A DNA stretch of 50,167 nt, taken from an uncultured Clostridia bacterium (GTDB taxonomy: Bacteria > Bacillota > Clostridia > Christensenellales > UBA1242). The notes beneath the pieces are model-generated. The model was given only the letters and a program-made list of their open reading frames with translations, had not been told where the DNA came from and searched no databases. A program made the position numbers and the translations under genes. The stretch is taken from contig CANBAL010000001.1 in the NCBI GenBank assembly GCA_947366545.1, positions 1 to 50,167 of the forward strand. Reading direction: 5' to 3'. Positions 31,781-41,693 of this stretch are shown here, piece after piece (the first letter of the stretch is position 1; every line of letters begins with the position of its first letter).

Positions 31781-32515
31781 TTAATACTTTGTCCACTTTA
31801 AATATAGTCCATTTGGAGGCATAGTGATGCCTGCTTTGGAGCGGTCTTGCCCGTCAAGTGCCTCTTTCGCACTTTTTTCGGTGAGTTTGCCTCTACCGAT
31901 ATCGATAAGTGTGCCAACCAAAATTCTAACCATATTGTACAAAAAGCCATTGCCTTCCACCTCAAAGGATATTATCTGTCCTTTTTTGGTGATGCGTATA
32001 TCATAAATTGTCCTTGTATAATCACTTACTGTTGCCGCTGAAGAGCAGTAGCCTTGGAAGTTATGCCTGCCTAAAAATATTTTACTTGCTTTTATCATTT
32101 TATCAATATCAAGAGGGTTTTTAACCCATGCCTCATAGCGAGACTGCAAGCATCTTTTTGTTTTTCCGTTGTACACCTTATACAAATAACATTTGCGTTT
32201 TATTGAAAAACGAGCGTGAAAGTCGTCCGTCACCTCTTCCGCCTTTTTTATCGCGATATCATCGGGAAGAAGACTGTTAAGTACATCTGCAAGCCGAGAC
32301 ACCGGAATTGGTAGATTCATATCAAAATGCGCGGTTTGGCCAAGTGCATGCACGCCAGCATCAGTACGCCCACTTGCATACACCTCACACTCGCCACCTA
32401 AAACTATCGCAAGTGCCTTTTCAAGTTCCCCTTGCACGGTACGCAAGCCTTCCTGTTTCTGCCAGCCATAAAATCCACTTCCGTCATATTGAATTGTAAG
32501 TAATATTCTCTTCAT
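31781..32515 (-). CDS. truA: tRNA pseudouridine synthase A
   Basis: 244 residues. YDGSGFYGWQKQ near the N-terminus, the catalytic Asp in ASGRTDAGVHALGQ (about 47-60), and FLYNMVRILVGTLIDIGRG in the C-terminal half (about 195-213), all signatures of TruA, which modifies U38-U40 of the tRNA anticodon arm. It is the first gene upstream of alaS (49-bp gap). No Shine-Dalgarno; a TATACT box lies 7 bp before the ATG. Confidence 0.95.
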   Translation of the reverse strand: MKRILLTIQYDGSGFYGWQKQEGLRTVQGELEKALAIVLGGECEVYASGRTDAGVHALGQTAHFDMNLPIPVSRLADVLNSLLPDDIAIKKAEEVTDDFHARFSIKRKCYLYKVYNGKTKRCLQSRYEAWVKNPLDIDKMIKASKIFLGRHNFQGYCSSAATVSDYTRTIYDIRITKKGQIISFEVEGNGFLYNMVRILVGTLIDIGRGKLTEKSAKEALDGQDRSKAGITMPPNGLYLKWTKY

Positions 32516-32522
32516 AAATTAA

Positions 32523-32551
32523 AGTATATATAATTTTATATAAAAAAACAA
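32523..32551 (-). promoter_or_regulatory. Promoter of the truA-alaS operon, probably leaderless
   Basis: Minus-strand TTGTTT (32551-32546), 17-bp spacer, TATACT (32528-32523), 7 bp to the ATG. Confidence 0.65.
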
Positions 32552-32581
32552 ATAAAACTATAATAAAAACCGCGTTTTTCT

Positions 32582-32611
32582 TTGACTAAACCGAGGAAAA
32601 GGCGGTATACT
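32582..32611 (+). promoter_or_regulatory. Promoter of the PFOR gene
   Basis: TTGACT (32582-32587), 18-bp spacer, TATACT (32606-32611), with AGGAGA 10 bp further on as ribosome-binding site. Confidence 0.8.
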
Positions 32612-32627
32612 TTCGTTAGGAGAAATT

Positions 32628-35600
32628 ATGAAAAAAATTATCGTTGACGGCTGCAGTGCTGTCGCTCAAATAGCATACAAATGCAGTGAAATTATACCTA
32701 TTTACCCAATTACACCTTCAACACCTATGGCAGAATATGCAAGCCTTATAAACTCAAAAGGTGAGAAAAACATTTTTGGCGAAGATGTGAAAATGATTGA
32801 AATGCAAAGTGAGGCAGGCGTTGCTGGAACCCTTCATGGTGCTTTGCTTTCTGGCGGGCTTTCCACCACCTTTACCGCAAGCCAAGGACTTCTTCTTATG
32901 ATACCTAATCTCTACAAAATTGTAGCGGAGTCTTTGCCTGCCGTTATACATGTTGCGTCCCGCAGTGTGGCAAGCCATGCCCTTAATATCTTTGGTGACC
33001 ACAGCGATGTTATGGCAACCCGTATGACAGGTGTAACAATGCTGTCTTCTTGCAGCGTTCAAGAATGCCAAGACATGGCACTATGTGCACACTTACTTGC
33101 TCTAAAATCTTCAAATCCCGTTCTACACTTTTTTGACGGTTTTAGAATAAGTCATGAAATCCAAAAAATTGACGGGCTGGATGACAAGGAAATTGCTAGT
33201 CTTTTCACCAAAGACCTAGTGGAAAAATCGCATTTTAAGAAGAATGCACTTTCGCCAGACCATCCTTCGCAGTTCGGTACTGCACAAAATCCCGATGTAT
33301 TTTTCCAAAATAGAGAGGCAAGTGCGGGCAAATTTAAAGATATTCCTGCGGCTTTAGAAGGCATTTTTGCCGACTTTAAAAAACTGACTGGCAGAGAATA
33401 TCACTCTTTTGAATACTTTGGATCCCCTAATGCAAGCAAGGTGATTGTGACTATTGGCAGTAGCTTCAATGTTATAAAAGCATATTTACAGAATAACAAA
33501 ATTCAAGATACTGGCGTGATAAATGTAAGACTTTATCGTCCTTTTGATGAAAAGGCTTTTCTTGCGGTGTTACCTTCACGCGTTAGAAAAATTTGCGTGC
33601 TTGATAGGACTAAAGAAGATGGCACTCTTGAGCCTCTTGCACTTGATGTGACAAGTGTGATACTTAAAAACAAGTTAAATATTGAAATAGTAAACGGAAG
33701 ATATGGACTGGGCGGAAAGGACTTTACCCCTGCCTGCGTCAGAGCAATACTTGACAATCTATCACAAACAAAACCAAAGGATGATTTTACGGTGGGAATC
33801 ATAGACGACCTTTATTCCTCCTCCCTTCCGCTTATCAAAACCTCGCTTAATTTGGGTGACAAAGCAATCAAAATCTATGGGCTTGGAAGTGACGGCTCTG
33901 TTTCCGCAAGCAAGTCCACAATAAAAATTTTAGGCGAAAGTTACAACAAATATGTCCAAGGATATTTTGAATACGACTCAAAAAAATCAGGCAGCATGAC
34001 AATATCTCATTTGCGTATAAGCGACAATCCTATTCTTAGTCACTACCTAATCGAAGAAAGCGATGTGATTTCCATCGGCAATTTCTCATTCGTGCATAAA
34101 TATGATTGTTTGAAGGGGCTCAAAAGAAATGGTATCGTTATTATCAATTCTATCTTTAACGGAAAAGAAATTGATAGAGTTTTGCCGGAGAGTTATGTCC
34201 ATACCTTGCAAGAGAAAAATGCAAAACTTTACTTAATTAACGGTCACAAAATTGCAAACAAGAATGGGCTTGGTGAAAAGATTAATATCATAATGCAAAC
34301 CGCCCTATTCTCCGCCACCCACCTTCTTGAAAAAGAAGATGCCGTGCGTATGATTAGCGAACAAATCAAAAAGACTTTTGCTAGAAAGGGGCAGGAAGTT
34401 GTTGATAAAAACCTGAGTGCAATGACAGACTCATTGGAAGCACTAGTGGAAGTAAATCCTTTCTCTTTGCATGGGGTGAAAAATAAGCATATTGACACTG
34501 GAAGCGGAAAATTTTACGAAGACATTTTTAAGCCTATTGCAAACTTAGAAGGAAACAACATTCCTGTTTCAAAGTTTACATCAAATGGATGCGTACCAAC
34601 AAACACTTCTCAATTTGAAAAACGAAATATTGCATCTCGTCTACCAAAATGGATTAAAGACAACTGCATACAGTGTGGGCAATGCGTTTTGGCTTGTCCT
34701 CACTCTGCACTGCGTGCCGTACTTGTTGAAGAAAATGCGTGCGGCGAGAAAGACATTTTTAAGGCTGCACTTGGGCTTAGAGAGGCACTTTACAAAATTC
34801 AACTCTCACCTGAAGACTGCACTGGATGTGGTGTTTGTGCCAAAACCTGTCCTGCAATAAACAAGGCACTTCAAATGGTGGAAGCTGAAGAGATTTTAGA
34901 AAAAGAACGAAAAAATTATCGTCTTTGTCAAGATTTACCAAAACTTAAGCAGACCTTGTTCAGTGATAACTTCCCTAAGGGTTGTCAGTTTAATGAGAGC
35001 TATTTTGAATTCCCTGGTGCTTGTGCTGGGTGTGGTGAAACGCCTTACATTAAACTTGCATCTATGTTGTTTGGAGATAAAATGATGATTGCCAATGCAA
35101 CTGGCTGTTCTAGCATTTATGCTGGCTCCTACCCTTCCTGTCCTTTCACCAAGAATAGTGATGGCAAAGGTCCCGCTTGGGCAAACAGTCTATTTGAAGA
35201 CAATGCCGAGTTTGGTCTTGGTCTTAAGCTTGGAAGCACATATAACTCCAGAGACGAAAAAAGTGTTTGGATTATTGGTGGAGATGGCTGGGCATACGAT
35301 ATCGGTTTCGGAGGGCTTGACCATGTGCTGGCAAGTGGCGAAAATGTGAACATTCTTGTACTTGACAATGAAGCATACTCTAATACCGGCGGACAAAGTA
35401 GCAAGGCAACCCCTATGGGTGCTAGTGTAAAACTTAATGATGGTGGTAAACTTACCCATAAGAAAAATCTTGGACAAATTGCAATGAGTTATAAAAATGT
35501 TTATGTTGCAGAAGTCGCTATTGGTGCCGATATGACACAATGCTTACGTGCATTTAAAGAAGCAGAATCGCACAACGGCCCAAGCCTTATACTTGCCTAC

Positions 35601-35882
35601 TCCACCTGCGTAAATCAGGGCTTTAACATGGAAAATAGTTTACAGGAAATGAAGAAGGCTGTAGAATGCGGTTACTGGCCACTTTATAGATACAACCCTA
35701 TTGAAGACAAACTCTATCTTGAAAGTGAATTGAATGCGGACAAATATTTTGATTTCCTTCGCGGTGAACGCAGATATGCAATCACTATGGAAAATGAAAA
35801 CAAAGCGAAACTTATTGAAGATAACAAACTACATGCAATAGAAGAATACAACAAACTAAAAAACTTAACCGATCAACAATAA
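32628..35882 (+). CDS. nifJ: Pyruvate:ferredoxin (flavodoxin) oxidoreductase
   Basis: 1084 residues, single-chain PFOR converting pyruvate and CoA to acetyl-CoA and CO2 with reduced ferredoxin, the central energy step of anaerobic fermenters. YPITPSTPMAEYA (about 25-37) starts the pyrimidine-binding domain. Two 4Fe-4S motifs follow: CIQCGQCVLACP near 679 and CTGCGVCAKTCP near 731. CAGCGE near 798 supplies cysteines of the proximal cluster. GDGWAYDIGFGGLDH near 885 is the thiamine-diphosphate/Mg site, and STCVNQGFN near 992 gives the last cluster Cys. It is somewhat shorter than the usual 1170 but has all domains. It is monocistronic with strong transcription signals at both ends. Confidence 0.95.
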   Translation: MKKIIVDGCSAVAQIAYKCSEIIPIYPITPSTPMAEYASLINSKGEKNIFGEDVKMIEMQSEAGVAGTLHGALLSGGLSTTFTASQGLLLMIPNLYKIVAESLPAVIHVASRSVASHALNIFGDHSDVMATRMTGVTMLSSCSVQECQDMALCAHLLALKSSNPVLHFFDGFRISHEIQKIDGLDDKEIASLFTKDLVEKSHFKKNALSPDHPSQFGTAQNPDVFFQNREASAGKFKDIPAALEGIFADFKKLTGREYHSFEYFGSPNASKVIVTIGSSFNVIKAYLQNNKIQDTGVINVRLYRPFDEKAFLAVLPSRVRKICVLDRTKEDGTLEPLALDVTSVILKNKLNIEIVNGRYGLGGKDFTPACVRAILDNLSQTKPKDDFTVGIIDDLYSSSLPLIKTSLNLGDKAIKIYGLGSDGSVSASKSTIKILGESYNKYVQGYFEYDSKKSGSMTISHLRISDNPILSHYLIEESDVISIGNFSFVHKYDCLKGLKRNGIVIINSIFNGKEIDRVLPESYVHTLQEKNAKLYLINGHKIANKNGLGEKINIIMQTALFSATHLLEKEDAVRMISEQIKKTFARKGQEVVDKNLSAMTDSLEALVEVNPFSLHGVKNKHIDTGSGKFYEDIFKPIANLEGNNIPVSKFTSNGCVPTNTSQFEKRNIASRLPKWIKDNCIQCGQCVLACPHSALRAVLVEENACGEKDIFKAALGLREALYKIQLSPEDCTGCGVCAKTCPAINKALQMVEAEEILEKERKNYRLCQDLPKLKQTLFSDNFPKGCQFNESYFEFPGACAGCGETPYIKLASMLFGDKMMIANATGCSSIYAGSYPSCPFTKNSDGKGPAWANSLFEDNAEFGLGLKLGSTYNSRDEKSVWIIGGDGWAYDIGFGGLDHVLASGENVNILVLDNEAYSNTGGQSSKATPMGASVKLNDGGKLTHKKNLGQIAMSYKNVYVAEVAIGADMTQCLRAFKEAESHNGPSLILAYSTCVNQGFNMENSLQEMKKAVECGYWPLYRYNPIEDKLYLESELNADKYFDFLRGERRYAITMENENKAKLIEDNKLHAIEEYNKLKNLTDQQ

Positions 35883-35922
35883 AAAGAGGCAATTGCCTCT
35901 TTTTGCGTCTTAGACGCTTTTT
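35881..35922 (+). terminator. Double terminator after PFOR
   Basis: AAAAAGAGGC/GCCTCTTTTT (35881-35904) immediately followed by GCGTC-tta-GACGC and a T run (35905-35922). The two stacked hairpins separate convergent genes. Confidence 0.85.
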
Positions 35923-38455
35923 ATTGTTTAACATACCCTTGACCTACAAGATAGTCATGCACTGTTTTAGAATCGGTAAATCCTCCAATGTGATATAGTC
36001 CTTTTTGCACTGGCAGTCCACCGTTTATTCCGTCTACAAGTGACCAGTTTGTCCATGCAGTTTCGTTACCGTACATTACCTTTGTCGTTGTGCCGTTGAG
36101 AGTACCAGAACCGTAGGTTGATAATATATTATTTGCAGTAGTATTATTACAAATAAGGTCACCATCCAATATAATAACATTTAAAACACTACAATCTCGG
36201 ATTGTAGAGTTTGTACAATCAGATATTATACCCCCAGTTGTTGTAAAACCTGTCAACGATGAATTTATTATGGAACAACTATTTACATTAGTGCCTACAG
36301 CATAACCAACAATACCGCCCGCCCATTCTGTTTCTATTTTCAAGGATTCCACTTTACAGTTCTCTATTGTACTATTAATTGCATACCCTACAACACTAGC
36401 ACCTGTATAATCCCCGTTATATTTATCTACATCAGTAATACCATCTATATTTACATTTGTAATTATTAAACTTTTTAAATGGGCAGAAGTTGTATAACCA
36501 AATAATCCTAAATATCCACAACTTTGCTTTCCTATCCTTATATTTGTAATTTTGTAAAGGTCTCCATCATAATTTCCAGCAAATGTGCAACTGCTTGTCC
36601 CAATTGGTGTCCACAAATGAGCGTTTAAGTCTATATCAGCAGTTTGCTTGAAATACTTACCTTCAAATGTGTTTGTTTGTGATTGTTTTGCAAGATATGC
36701 AAGGTCTTTGGCTGAGGTGATTAGGAATGGACTTGTTTCTGTTCCCTGTCCACTTAGAGAGGCTGAGTAATAATTGCTATCGTCTATCCATGTCTTCTCT
36801 TGCCAGTGAGCGTAAAGAGTGGTGTTGGCTGTTTTATTCCATAATCTGGCACTTGCACCTGTTGCAGTGTAATATTGCGTACCATCCGTTTGTGCATCGT
36901 AGTAACCAAGAAATGCCCAACCGTCACGAGTTGGCACTGTTATGCTTAGCATTGTCGCATCGAAAGTTGCTGTCACACTGGTTGTACCACCGCTTCCACC
37001 ATTTTGATTGAGAGTAACTGTATATTTATTTGCTGTCCAGCGGGCGTATAGGGTTGTGGCACTTGTTTTATTCCATGTGCGAGCACTTGAGCCTGTGGAA
37101 GTATAATACTGGGTGCCACCAGTGGCCGCACTTGTATCATAGTAGCCTTGGAATGTATAGCCTGCCCTTGTTGGCATTGTAACACCAGATGTAGGCATTG
37201 CTGAGTTATATGTTGCTGTTACACTTGCGGTGCCGGCAGTTGGTGTTGTAGACCCGCTCCCCTTATTTGTATTTAGAGTTACAGTATAGGAGTTGGCAGT
37301 CCATGCGGCAGTAAAAGTGATTTTACCGCCATTAGTTGGTGTCAAGTTTTTAAAGTATGTGCAATTTGTATCTCCTCCATTGTAACTAGATAAAGAACTT
37401 GACGAATTGCCTTGATATGCGGTACTTGAATTTACTCCACTTACCATCCACCTACTGAAAGTGTATCCCGTGTATATTGGATGAACTATATTTATCGTTG
37501 TATTATAATTCACACTGGTTGGATGGTAGGTGCTGGAAGTATAACCTGAAGGCCATGATCCTCCATTCAAATCGTAACTAATGCTATAAGCATTTGCTGC
37601 CCTTGTTGCTGAAGCTCCGATTGTATAAGTACTGCCTGCTGAAAGAGTTAAGCTTTTAGGAGAACCCGTTCCACTTAAACTTCCACTCCAACTACTGAAA
37701 GTGTAGGTATAACCTGTGGCGGAAGATAAAACATATCTAAAATAATATGTACCAGCAGTCAATGACACTCCGCTGGTAGAAGTCAGTTGGGTGGTCTGTG
37801 ACGAAGAACTTGTACCATAATATATTGCTGATACATTAGAAAGAGTTCCGCGTTTTAATGTTGCTGTTGCAGGATTGACTGTGACAGACTTATTTGTAAT
37901 ACTTCCAGTTCCCTCATCACTCGCTTGTCCCATTGGCGTCGTCCATAAACCAAAATAAACTTTTAGTTGTATATTTATTGTTTGTTTCCCTGTCAATCCT
38001 GTTGTGGTAAGTTTAACTGTAGCATCAGGGCTTGCAATATATGTCAACGAAGTCATATCATTTACGTCTCCTGCATCAAGCGTTGTAGTATAAGTTTTTC
38101 CACCAAAAGTAATCGTTGCTTCTATACTATAAACAAGAACAAATATATGTCCAGAGTCATACATATCTAAAACTTCTTCTTGCTCTAACTCAGATGACAA
38201 AGTTAAGGTCACCTCAGTTCCAGCAGTTACGGTGGTAGCACTTAATTTTGCATTTACGGCTAATGTCGCCGAAGTAGTAGCAGCATTACAAAAAATTAGT
38301 TCATCGCCACCCGCTGCTTCTATTTCAGCGTCTTCAATGTTTCCATAATTATTACCTAAAAATCCCCCTCCCACGGGATGGCTCATTAAAAGCACTCCCG
38401 AAAGAAAGGAGAATAAACAAAGCATCATTAAACTAAGTTTTGTAAACTTTTTCAT
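35921..38455 (-). CDS. Secreted InlB-repeat and GLUG-like surface protein
   Basis: 844 residues. A signal peptide (about 1-27) is followed by a low-complexity beta-rich region. Three InlB B-repeats with YDLNGG / NTNKGSG / NQNGGSGG starts and L-Y-A-x-W ends occupy about 290-550. A GLUG-like region follows (about 565-720: GTETSPFLITSAKDLAYLAKQ, then FAGNYDGD and IGLFGYT-like units), typical of parallel beta-helix adhesins. No LPxTG is seen, so attachment is unknown. The phage-element lipoprotein at 16891 carries the same repeat class. A TATAAT box lies 8 bp before the ATG and no ribosome-binding site is seen. Confidence 0.8.
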   Translation of the reverse strand: MKKFTKLSLMMLCLFSFLSGVLLMSHPVGGGFLGNNYGNIEDAEIEAAGGDELIFCNAATTSATLAVNAKLSATTVTAGTEVTLTLSSELEQEEVLDMYDSGHIFVLVYSIEATITFGGKTYTTTLDAGDVNDMTSLTYIASPDATVKLTTTGLTGKQTINIQLKVYFGLWTTPMGQASDEGTGSITNKSVTVNPATATLKRGTLSNVSAIYYGTSSSSQTTQLTSTSGVSLTAGTYYFRYVLSSATGYTYTFSSWSGSLSGTGSPKSLTLSAGSTYTIGASATRAANAYSISYDLNGGSWPSGYTSSTYHPTSVNYNTTINIVHPIYTGYTFSRWMVSGVNSSTAYQGNSSSSLSSYNGGDTNCTYFKNLTPTNGGKITFTAAWTANSYTVTLNTNKGSGSTTPTAGTASVTATYNSAMPTSGVTMPTRAGYTFQGYYDTSAATGGTQYYTSTGSSARTWNKTSATTLYARWTANKYTVTLNQNGGSGGTTSVTATFDATMLSITVPTRDGWAFLGYYDAQTDGTQYYTATGASARLWNKTANTTLYAHWQEKTWIDDSNYYSASLSGQGTETSPFLITSAKDLAYLAKQSQTNTFEGKYFKQTADIDLNAHLWTPIGTSSCTFAGNYDGDLYKITNIRIGKQSCGYLGLFGYTTSAHLKSLIITNVNIDGITDVDKYNGDYTGASVVGYAINSTIENCKVESLKIETEWAGGIVGYAVGTNVNSCSIINSSLTGFTTTGGIISDCTNSTIRDCSVLNVIILDGDLICNNTTANNILSTYGSGTLNGTTTKVMYGNETAWTNWSLVDGINGGLPVQKGLYHIGGFTDSKTVHDYLVGQGYVKQ

Positions 38456-38463
38456 CTAATATT

Positions 38464-38492
38464 ATTATATACACTTTTCGACAAAAAACCAA
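38464..38492 (-). promoter_or_regulatory. Promoter of the InlB-repeat gene, probably leaderless
   Basis: Minus-strand TTGGTT (38492-38487), 17-bp spacer, TATAAT (38469-38464), 8 bp to the ATG. Confidence 0.6.
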
Positions 38493-38542
38493 GAGAAATG
38501 AAACTATAATTAAAATAAAATTAAAGATATGTATGGAATAAT

Positions 38543-38568
38543 AAAAAAACGACTTCAAGTCGTCTTTT
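38543..38568. terminator. Bidirectional terminator overlapping a small gene
   Basis: AAAACGAC-ttcaa-GTCGTCTTTT. The stop codon of the 38-residue minus-strand gene lies in its loop. Confidence 0.8.
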
Positions 38569-38671
38569 TATGTTTTTTCTTCATTTTTATCTTTTTTACA
38601 ATTATCAAACCTAACATTGCTATATTTGAAAGTCCTAGCAGTATTAAAATTATTAACGCAACAATCTTCAT
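38555..38671 (-). CDS. 38-residue single-span membrane protein
   Basis: MKIVALIILILLGL start, a hydrophobic span to about residue 26, then a Lys-rich end (KKIKMKKKHKKTT). GGAG overlaps the stop codon of the upstream gene and sits 6 bp before this ATG, so the pair is coupled. The stop lies inside the terminator hairpin. Function unknown; possibly a membrane anchor or regulator for its neighbour. Confidence 0.6.
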   Translation of the reverse strand: MKIVALIILILLGLSNIAMLGLIIVKKIKMKKKHKKTT

Positions 38672-38674
38672 CTT

Positions 38675-39589
38675 CTACTCCACTATCGCCTTTATGCTTT
38701 CTCCACTTTCGGCGTCTTGATAGGTAAGCCAATAGCCAAAACCTTCATTATTTCCTCTATCTAGCGGAAACCAAATAGGATAACCAGAAAGTTGTTTTGG
38801 AGGCGTCTTTTGGTAAATGCCTGGTACTCCATAACATATATATTTTAATTTGTCATCCTCGTACAAGAGTCCTAAAACATAGTAATCGCCACCCTTATCA
38901 AATTCTACCTTCACCCATTTTGAATTGGGAATTAGATCTTGTAAATATTGCTCGGTTGGACTTGAAGAAAAAAGATTGTCAATTTGACTCTTAATCTCCT
39001 CATAAAAGGTAGGTTTCTCTTCAGGAATTGAAACTTCCTCTTCCTGCATTTTTGCACTGGATAAAGTCTGAGGCGGATTGTGTTTGAAGAAATATTCCCT
39101 ATATTTACATTTTGCACATGAATTTTTTTCAAATTCATTTTCAATGGCCTCATCTATCTCTTTTTTAAGGTCATCGTCATATTCTATTCCATTCTCATCA
39201 AGTGTCTTTTCCACCTCGGCCATTTTTGTCGTTCCTTGAAGAGCATCTATTACCGCACCATAAACACCTTCTTGGTCGCCTGCTCCATCACTATTGCCAT
39301 AGAGTATTGCATCGCTTTCGCCACCCGCAAAATTAACCACCGCACACGAAAATTCTTTTGGCATAGGTAGCGACAATGCCTTAAATGTATAAAGCATACT
39401 TGAGGTGCGGGTAAGACCCGCTTTTGTTACCTTTCCGTCAATAAAAATTCCTAAACTTATTATACCCTGAGGCTCTGATGGAAAGTTATATAATCTAAGC
39501 CTACCAGAAAGTTTTTCGCCGTCATGCTCTAGTGCCAATACGGCTTTTTGATTACCTTTTCCAGAAAGTACCAAACTTTTTTTAGTCAT
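38675..39589 (-). CDS. Hypothetical protein with CxxC motif
   Basis: 304 residues. Beta-rich N-terminal half (about 1-110: KSLVLSGKGNQKAVLALEHDG, later LRLYNFP), an acidic helical middle with CAKCKYREYFF (about 160-170) that might bind a metal, then a C-terminal domain with YYVLGLLYEDDKLKYICYGVPG (about 235-256). I do not recognise the family. No signal peptide, so probably cytoplasmic. The nearest Shine-Dalgarno, GGAG, is 11 bp from the ATG and better placed for a five-codon leader frame (ATG AAG AAT GAC TAA) starting a few bases upstream, which may reduce expression. Confidence 0.65.
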   Translation of the reverse strand: MTKKSLVLSGKGNQKAVLALEHDGEKLSGRLRLYNFPSEPQGIISLGIFIDGKVTKAGLTRTSSMLYTFKALSLPMPKEFSCAVVNFAGGESDAILYGNSDGAGDQEGVYGAVIDALQGTTKMAEVEKTLDENGIEYDDDLKKEIDEAIENEFEKNSCAKCKYREYFFKHNPPQTLSSAKMQEEEVSIPEEKPTFYEEIKSQIDNLFSSSPTEQYLQDLIPNSKWVKVEFDKGGDYYVLGLLYEDDKLKYICYGVPGIYQKTPPKQLSGYPIWFPLDRGNNEGFGYWLTYQDAESGESIKAIVE

Positions 39590-39699
39590 TCTTCATATTT
39601 CTCCTATATATAGTATACAGTTGGATTTTTAATAATGCCTCAATAATTTTAGGGAAATATGCTCTAATTAATCATAATTTGTCGAATGGCAAGCATAAA

Positions 39700-39727
39700 A
39701 AAACTTCAAACAAGTGTTTGAAGTTTT
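39700..39727 (-). terminator. Terminator of the transketolase operon
   Basis: Twelve-bp stem AAAACTTCAAAC/GTTTGAAGTTTT with a four-base loop, just after the tkt stop codon. Confidence 0.85.
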
Positions 39728-39731
39728 CTAT

Positions 39732-41693
39732 TTATCTTTCAAGTGCTTTATTTATCTTTCTTACAATTTCTTTTACGCTAAAACCAGCTTTGGAGTAAAC
39801 CTCTTCCCCTTTTCCGCTTTTTGCATAACCTTCAACACCGATAAACAAACCGTCTTCACCGATGTATTTATACCAAGTTTTATCATTTGAAGCTTCAATA
39901 GCCACCCTTAATTTTGCAGATTTTTGCAACACTTTATTTTTATAACTTGAGGATTGCTTTTCAAACTGCTCCATACATGGCATTGAAACAACACTGACAA
40001 ACTTACCTTTTAGTTCATTCGCCACTTCAAGTGCAAGAGGCACCTCACTTCCACTAGCGAAAATGACGATGTCCGCATCCTTTTCGGCTGGTTTTAAGAT
40101 ATAACCGCCGAGCAGCGCATCCTTATAACTTGTATTTGGCACTGCAGGAATCTTCTGTCTTGAGAGAGCAAAAGCACATGGTCCACTTTTTGAAAGTGCC
40201 ATTTGATAACCTGCCAAAAGTTCATTAGTATCGCATGGGCGATATACATTAAGACCGATGATATTGCGAAGTTGAGAAAGTTGCTCGATTGCTTGATGGG
40301 TTATCCCGTCTTCACCGACATGGATACTATCGTGAGTAAAGAAATAAAGCACATCAAGTTTCATTATCGCTGACATTCTTATACTTGGAAGCATATAGTT
40401 TGAAAATGCGAGATAGGTGGAGCAGAAAGGTACAAAATCATCATAAAGTGCAATACCATTGCAAATGGCTGCCATTGCATGTTCACGCACGCCAAAATGT
40501 ATATTCCTTCCACGCTTATTGCCAGCAAGGAAATTTCCACCATTTTCAATAAATACTCCAGTGGATGCGGCGACATCAGCGCTGCCGCCAATCACCTGAG
40601 GAAGTTTCTCTGCAAGTTCGTTCAAGATATACTTATTGATATCTTTGGTACTTTCACCACTCCATTTATATTCATTTTTAACGAACTTTTGTGGCTCAAA
40701 TTTCCTTCTATCGAAAAATTGTAAAAATTGTTTAAAGAGTTCTGGATTTGAATTGCTGTAAACCGCGAGTTCTTGATTCCATGTTTCATGATTAAGTCTG
40801 CCCTTTCTGGCACTTGCCATGCAAAAGTCGCGTACATCATTTGGAACATAAAAACTTTCTTTAACGCCAAGTTTCTCGTTGAATACCTTAATTTCCTCAC
40901 TGCCAAGTACGGCACCGTGAACAGCAGAAGTCCCCTCCTTATCTGTGCCTATTCCGATTGTGGTTTTAAATATAATAATGGTAGGCTTATTTAATTTTTT
41001 AGCAAAAGAGATTGCTCGTGAGCATGCCTTGTAGTTATTACCTTTCTTTACCCTTATAACAGCCCAGCCCATTGCTTTAAATTTCTTTGCTATATTTTCA
41101 CGATTTGATAAATTCAAATTGCCGTCTATTGTGACATCATTGCTATCATACAAAAGTATCAAATTCTTTAGATTTAAATTACCCGCAAGGCTGCATGCCT
41201 CCATTGCTACGCCTTCCATTAGGCAGCCATCTCCTGCAAGGCAATAGGTGTAATTATTTATTATTGGAAAACCAACAGAATTAAACCTTTCTGCCATTAT
41301 GCTTGAGGCGATTGCAAGACCTACAGCGTTTGCCACCCCTTGACCTAATGCACCAGTGGTAACTTCAACGCCACTTGTTTGACCATACTCTGGATGACCT
41401 GGTGTGCGCGAGCCATATTTTCTAAGTTCCTTTAAATCTTGAATGCTTACATCAAAACCGAACATGGAAAGAAGTGTATAATATAGTGGAGCCGCATGCC
41501 CTGCTGACAATACAAATCTATCACGATTAATAAAATCTGTATCGGCAACATCAAAATTATAATGATCCTTAAAAAGTGCGAGCATTATTGAAGAAGCACC
41601 AAGGGCTGACCCTGTGTGACCACTACCAGCATTTGAGATCGACTGCGCAGTAATTGATTTTAAATAATTTAAGGTTTTTTCCGCTATTTTCAT
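39732..41693 (-). CDS. tkt: Transketolase
   Basis: 653 residues, full length. GSGHTGSALGASSIM (about 22-36), TTGALGQGVANAVGLA (about 110-125), thiamine-diphosphate motif GDGCLMEGV..E (about 152-163), a second-domain FGVREHAMAAICNGIAL (about 405-421) and HDSIHVGEDGITHQ (about 458-471). It moves two-carbon ketol units between sugar phosphates, linking glycolysis to ribose-5-P and erythrose-4-P. It overlaps the upstream shikimate-kinase-like gene by ATGA. Confidence 0.95.
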   Translation of the reverse strand: MKIAEKTLNYLKSITAQSISNAGSGHTGSALGASSIMLALFKDHYNFDVADTDFINRDRFVLSAGHAAPLYYTLLSMFGFDVSIQDLKELRKYGSRTPGHPEYGQTSGVEVTTGALGQGVANAVGLAIASSIMAERFNSVGFPIINNYTYCLAGDGCLMEGVAMEACSLAGNLNLKNLILLYDSNDVTIDGNLNLSNRENIAKKFKAMGWAVIRVKKGNNYKACSRAISFAKKLNKPTIIIFKTTIGIGTDKEGTSAVHGAVLGSEEIKVFNEKLGVKESFYVPNDVRDFCMASARKGRLNHETWNQELAVYSNSNPELFKQFLQFFDRRKFEPQKFVKNEYKWSGESTKDINKYILNELAEKLPQVIGGSADVAASTGVFIENGGNFLAGNKRGRNIHFGVREHAMAAICNGIALYDDFVPFCSTYLAFSNYMLPSIRMSAIMKLDVLYFFTHDSIHVGEDGITHQAIEQLSQLRNIIGLNVYRPCDTNELLAGYQMALSKSGPCAFALSRQKIPAVPNTSYKDALLGGYILKPAEKDADIVIFASGSEVPLALEVANELKGKFVSVVSMPCMEQFEKQSSSYKNKVLQKSAKLRVAIEASNDKTWYKYIGEDGLFIGVEGYAKSGKGEEVYSKAGFSVKEIVRKINKALER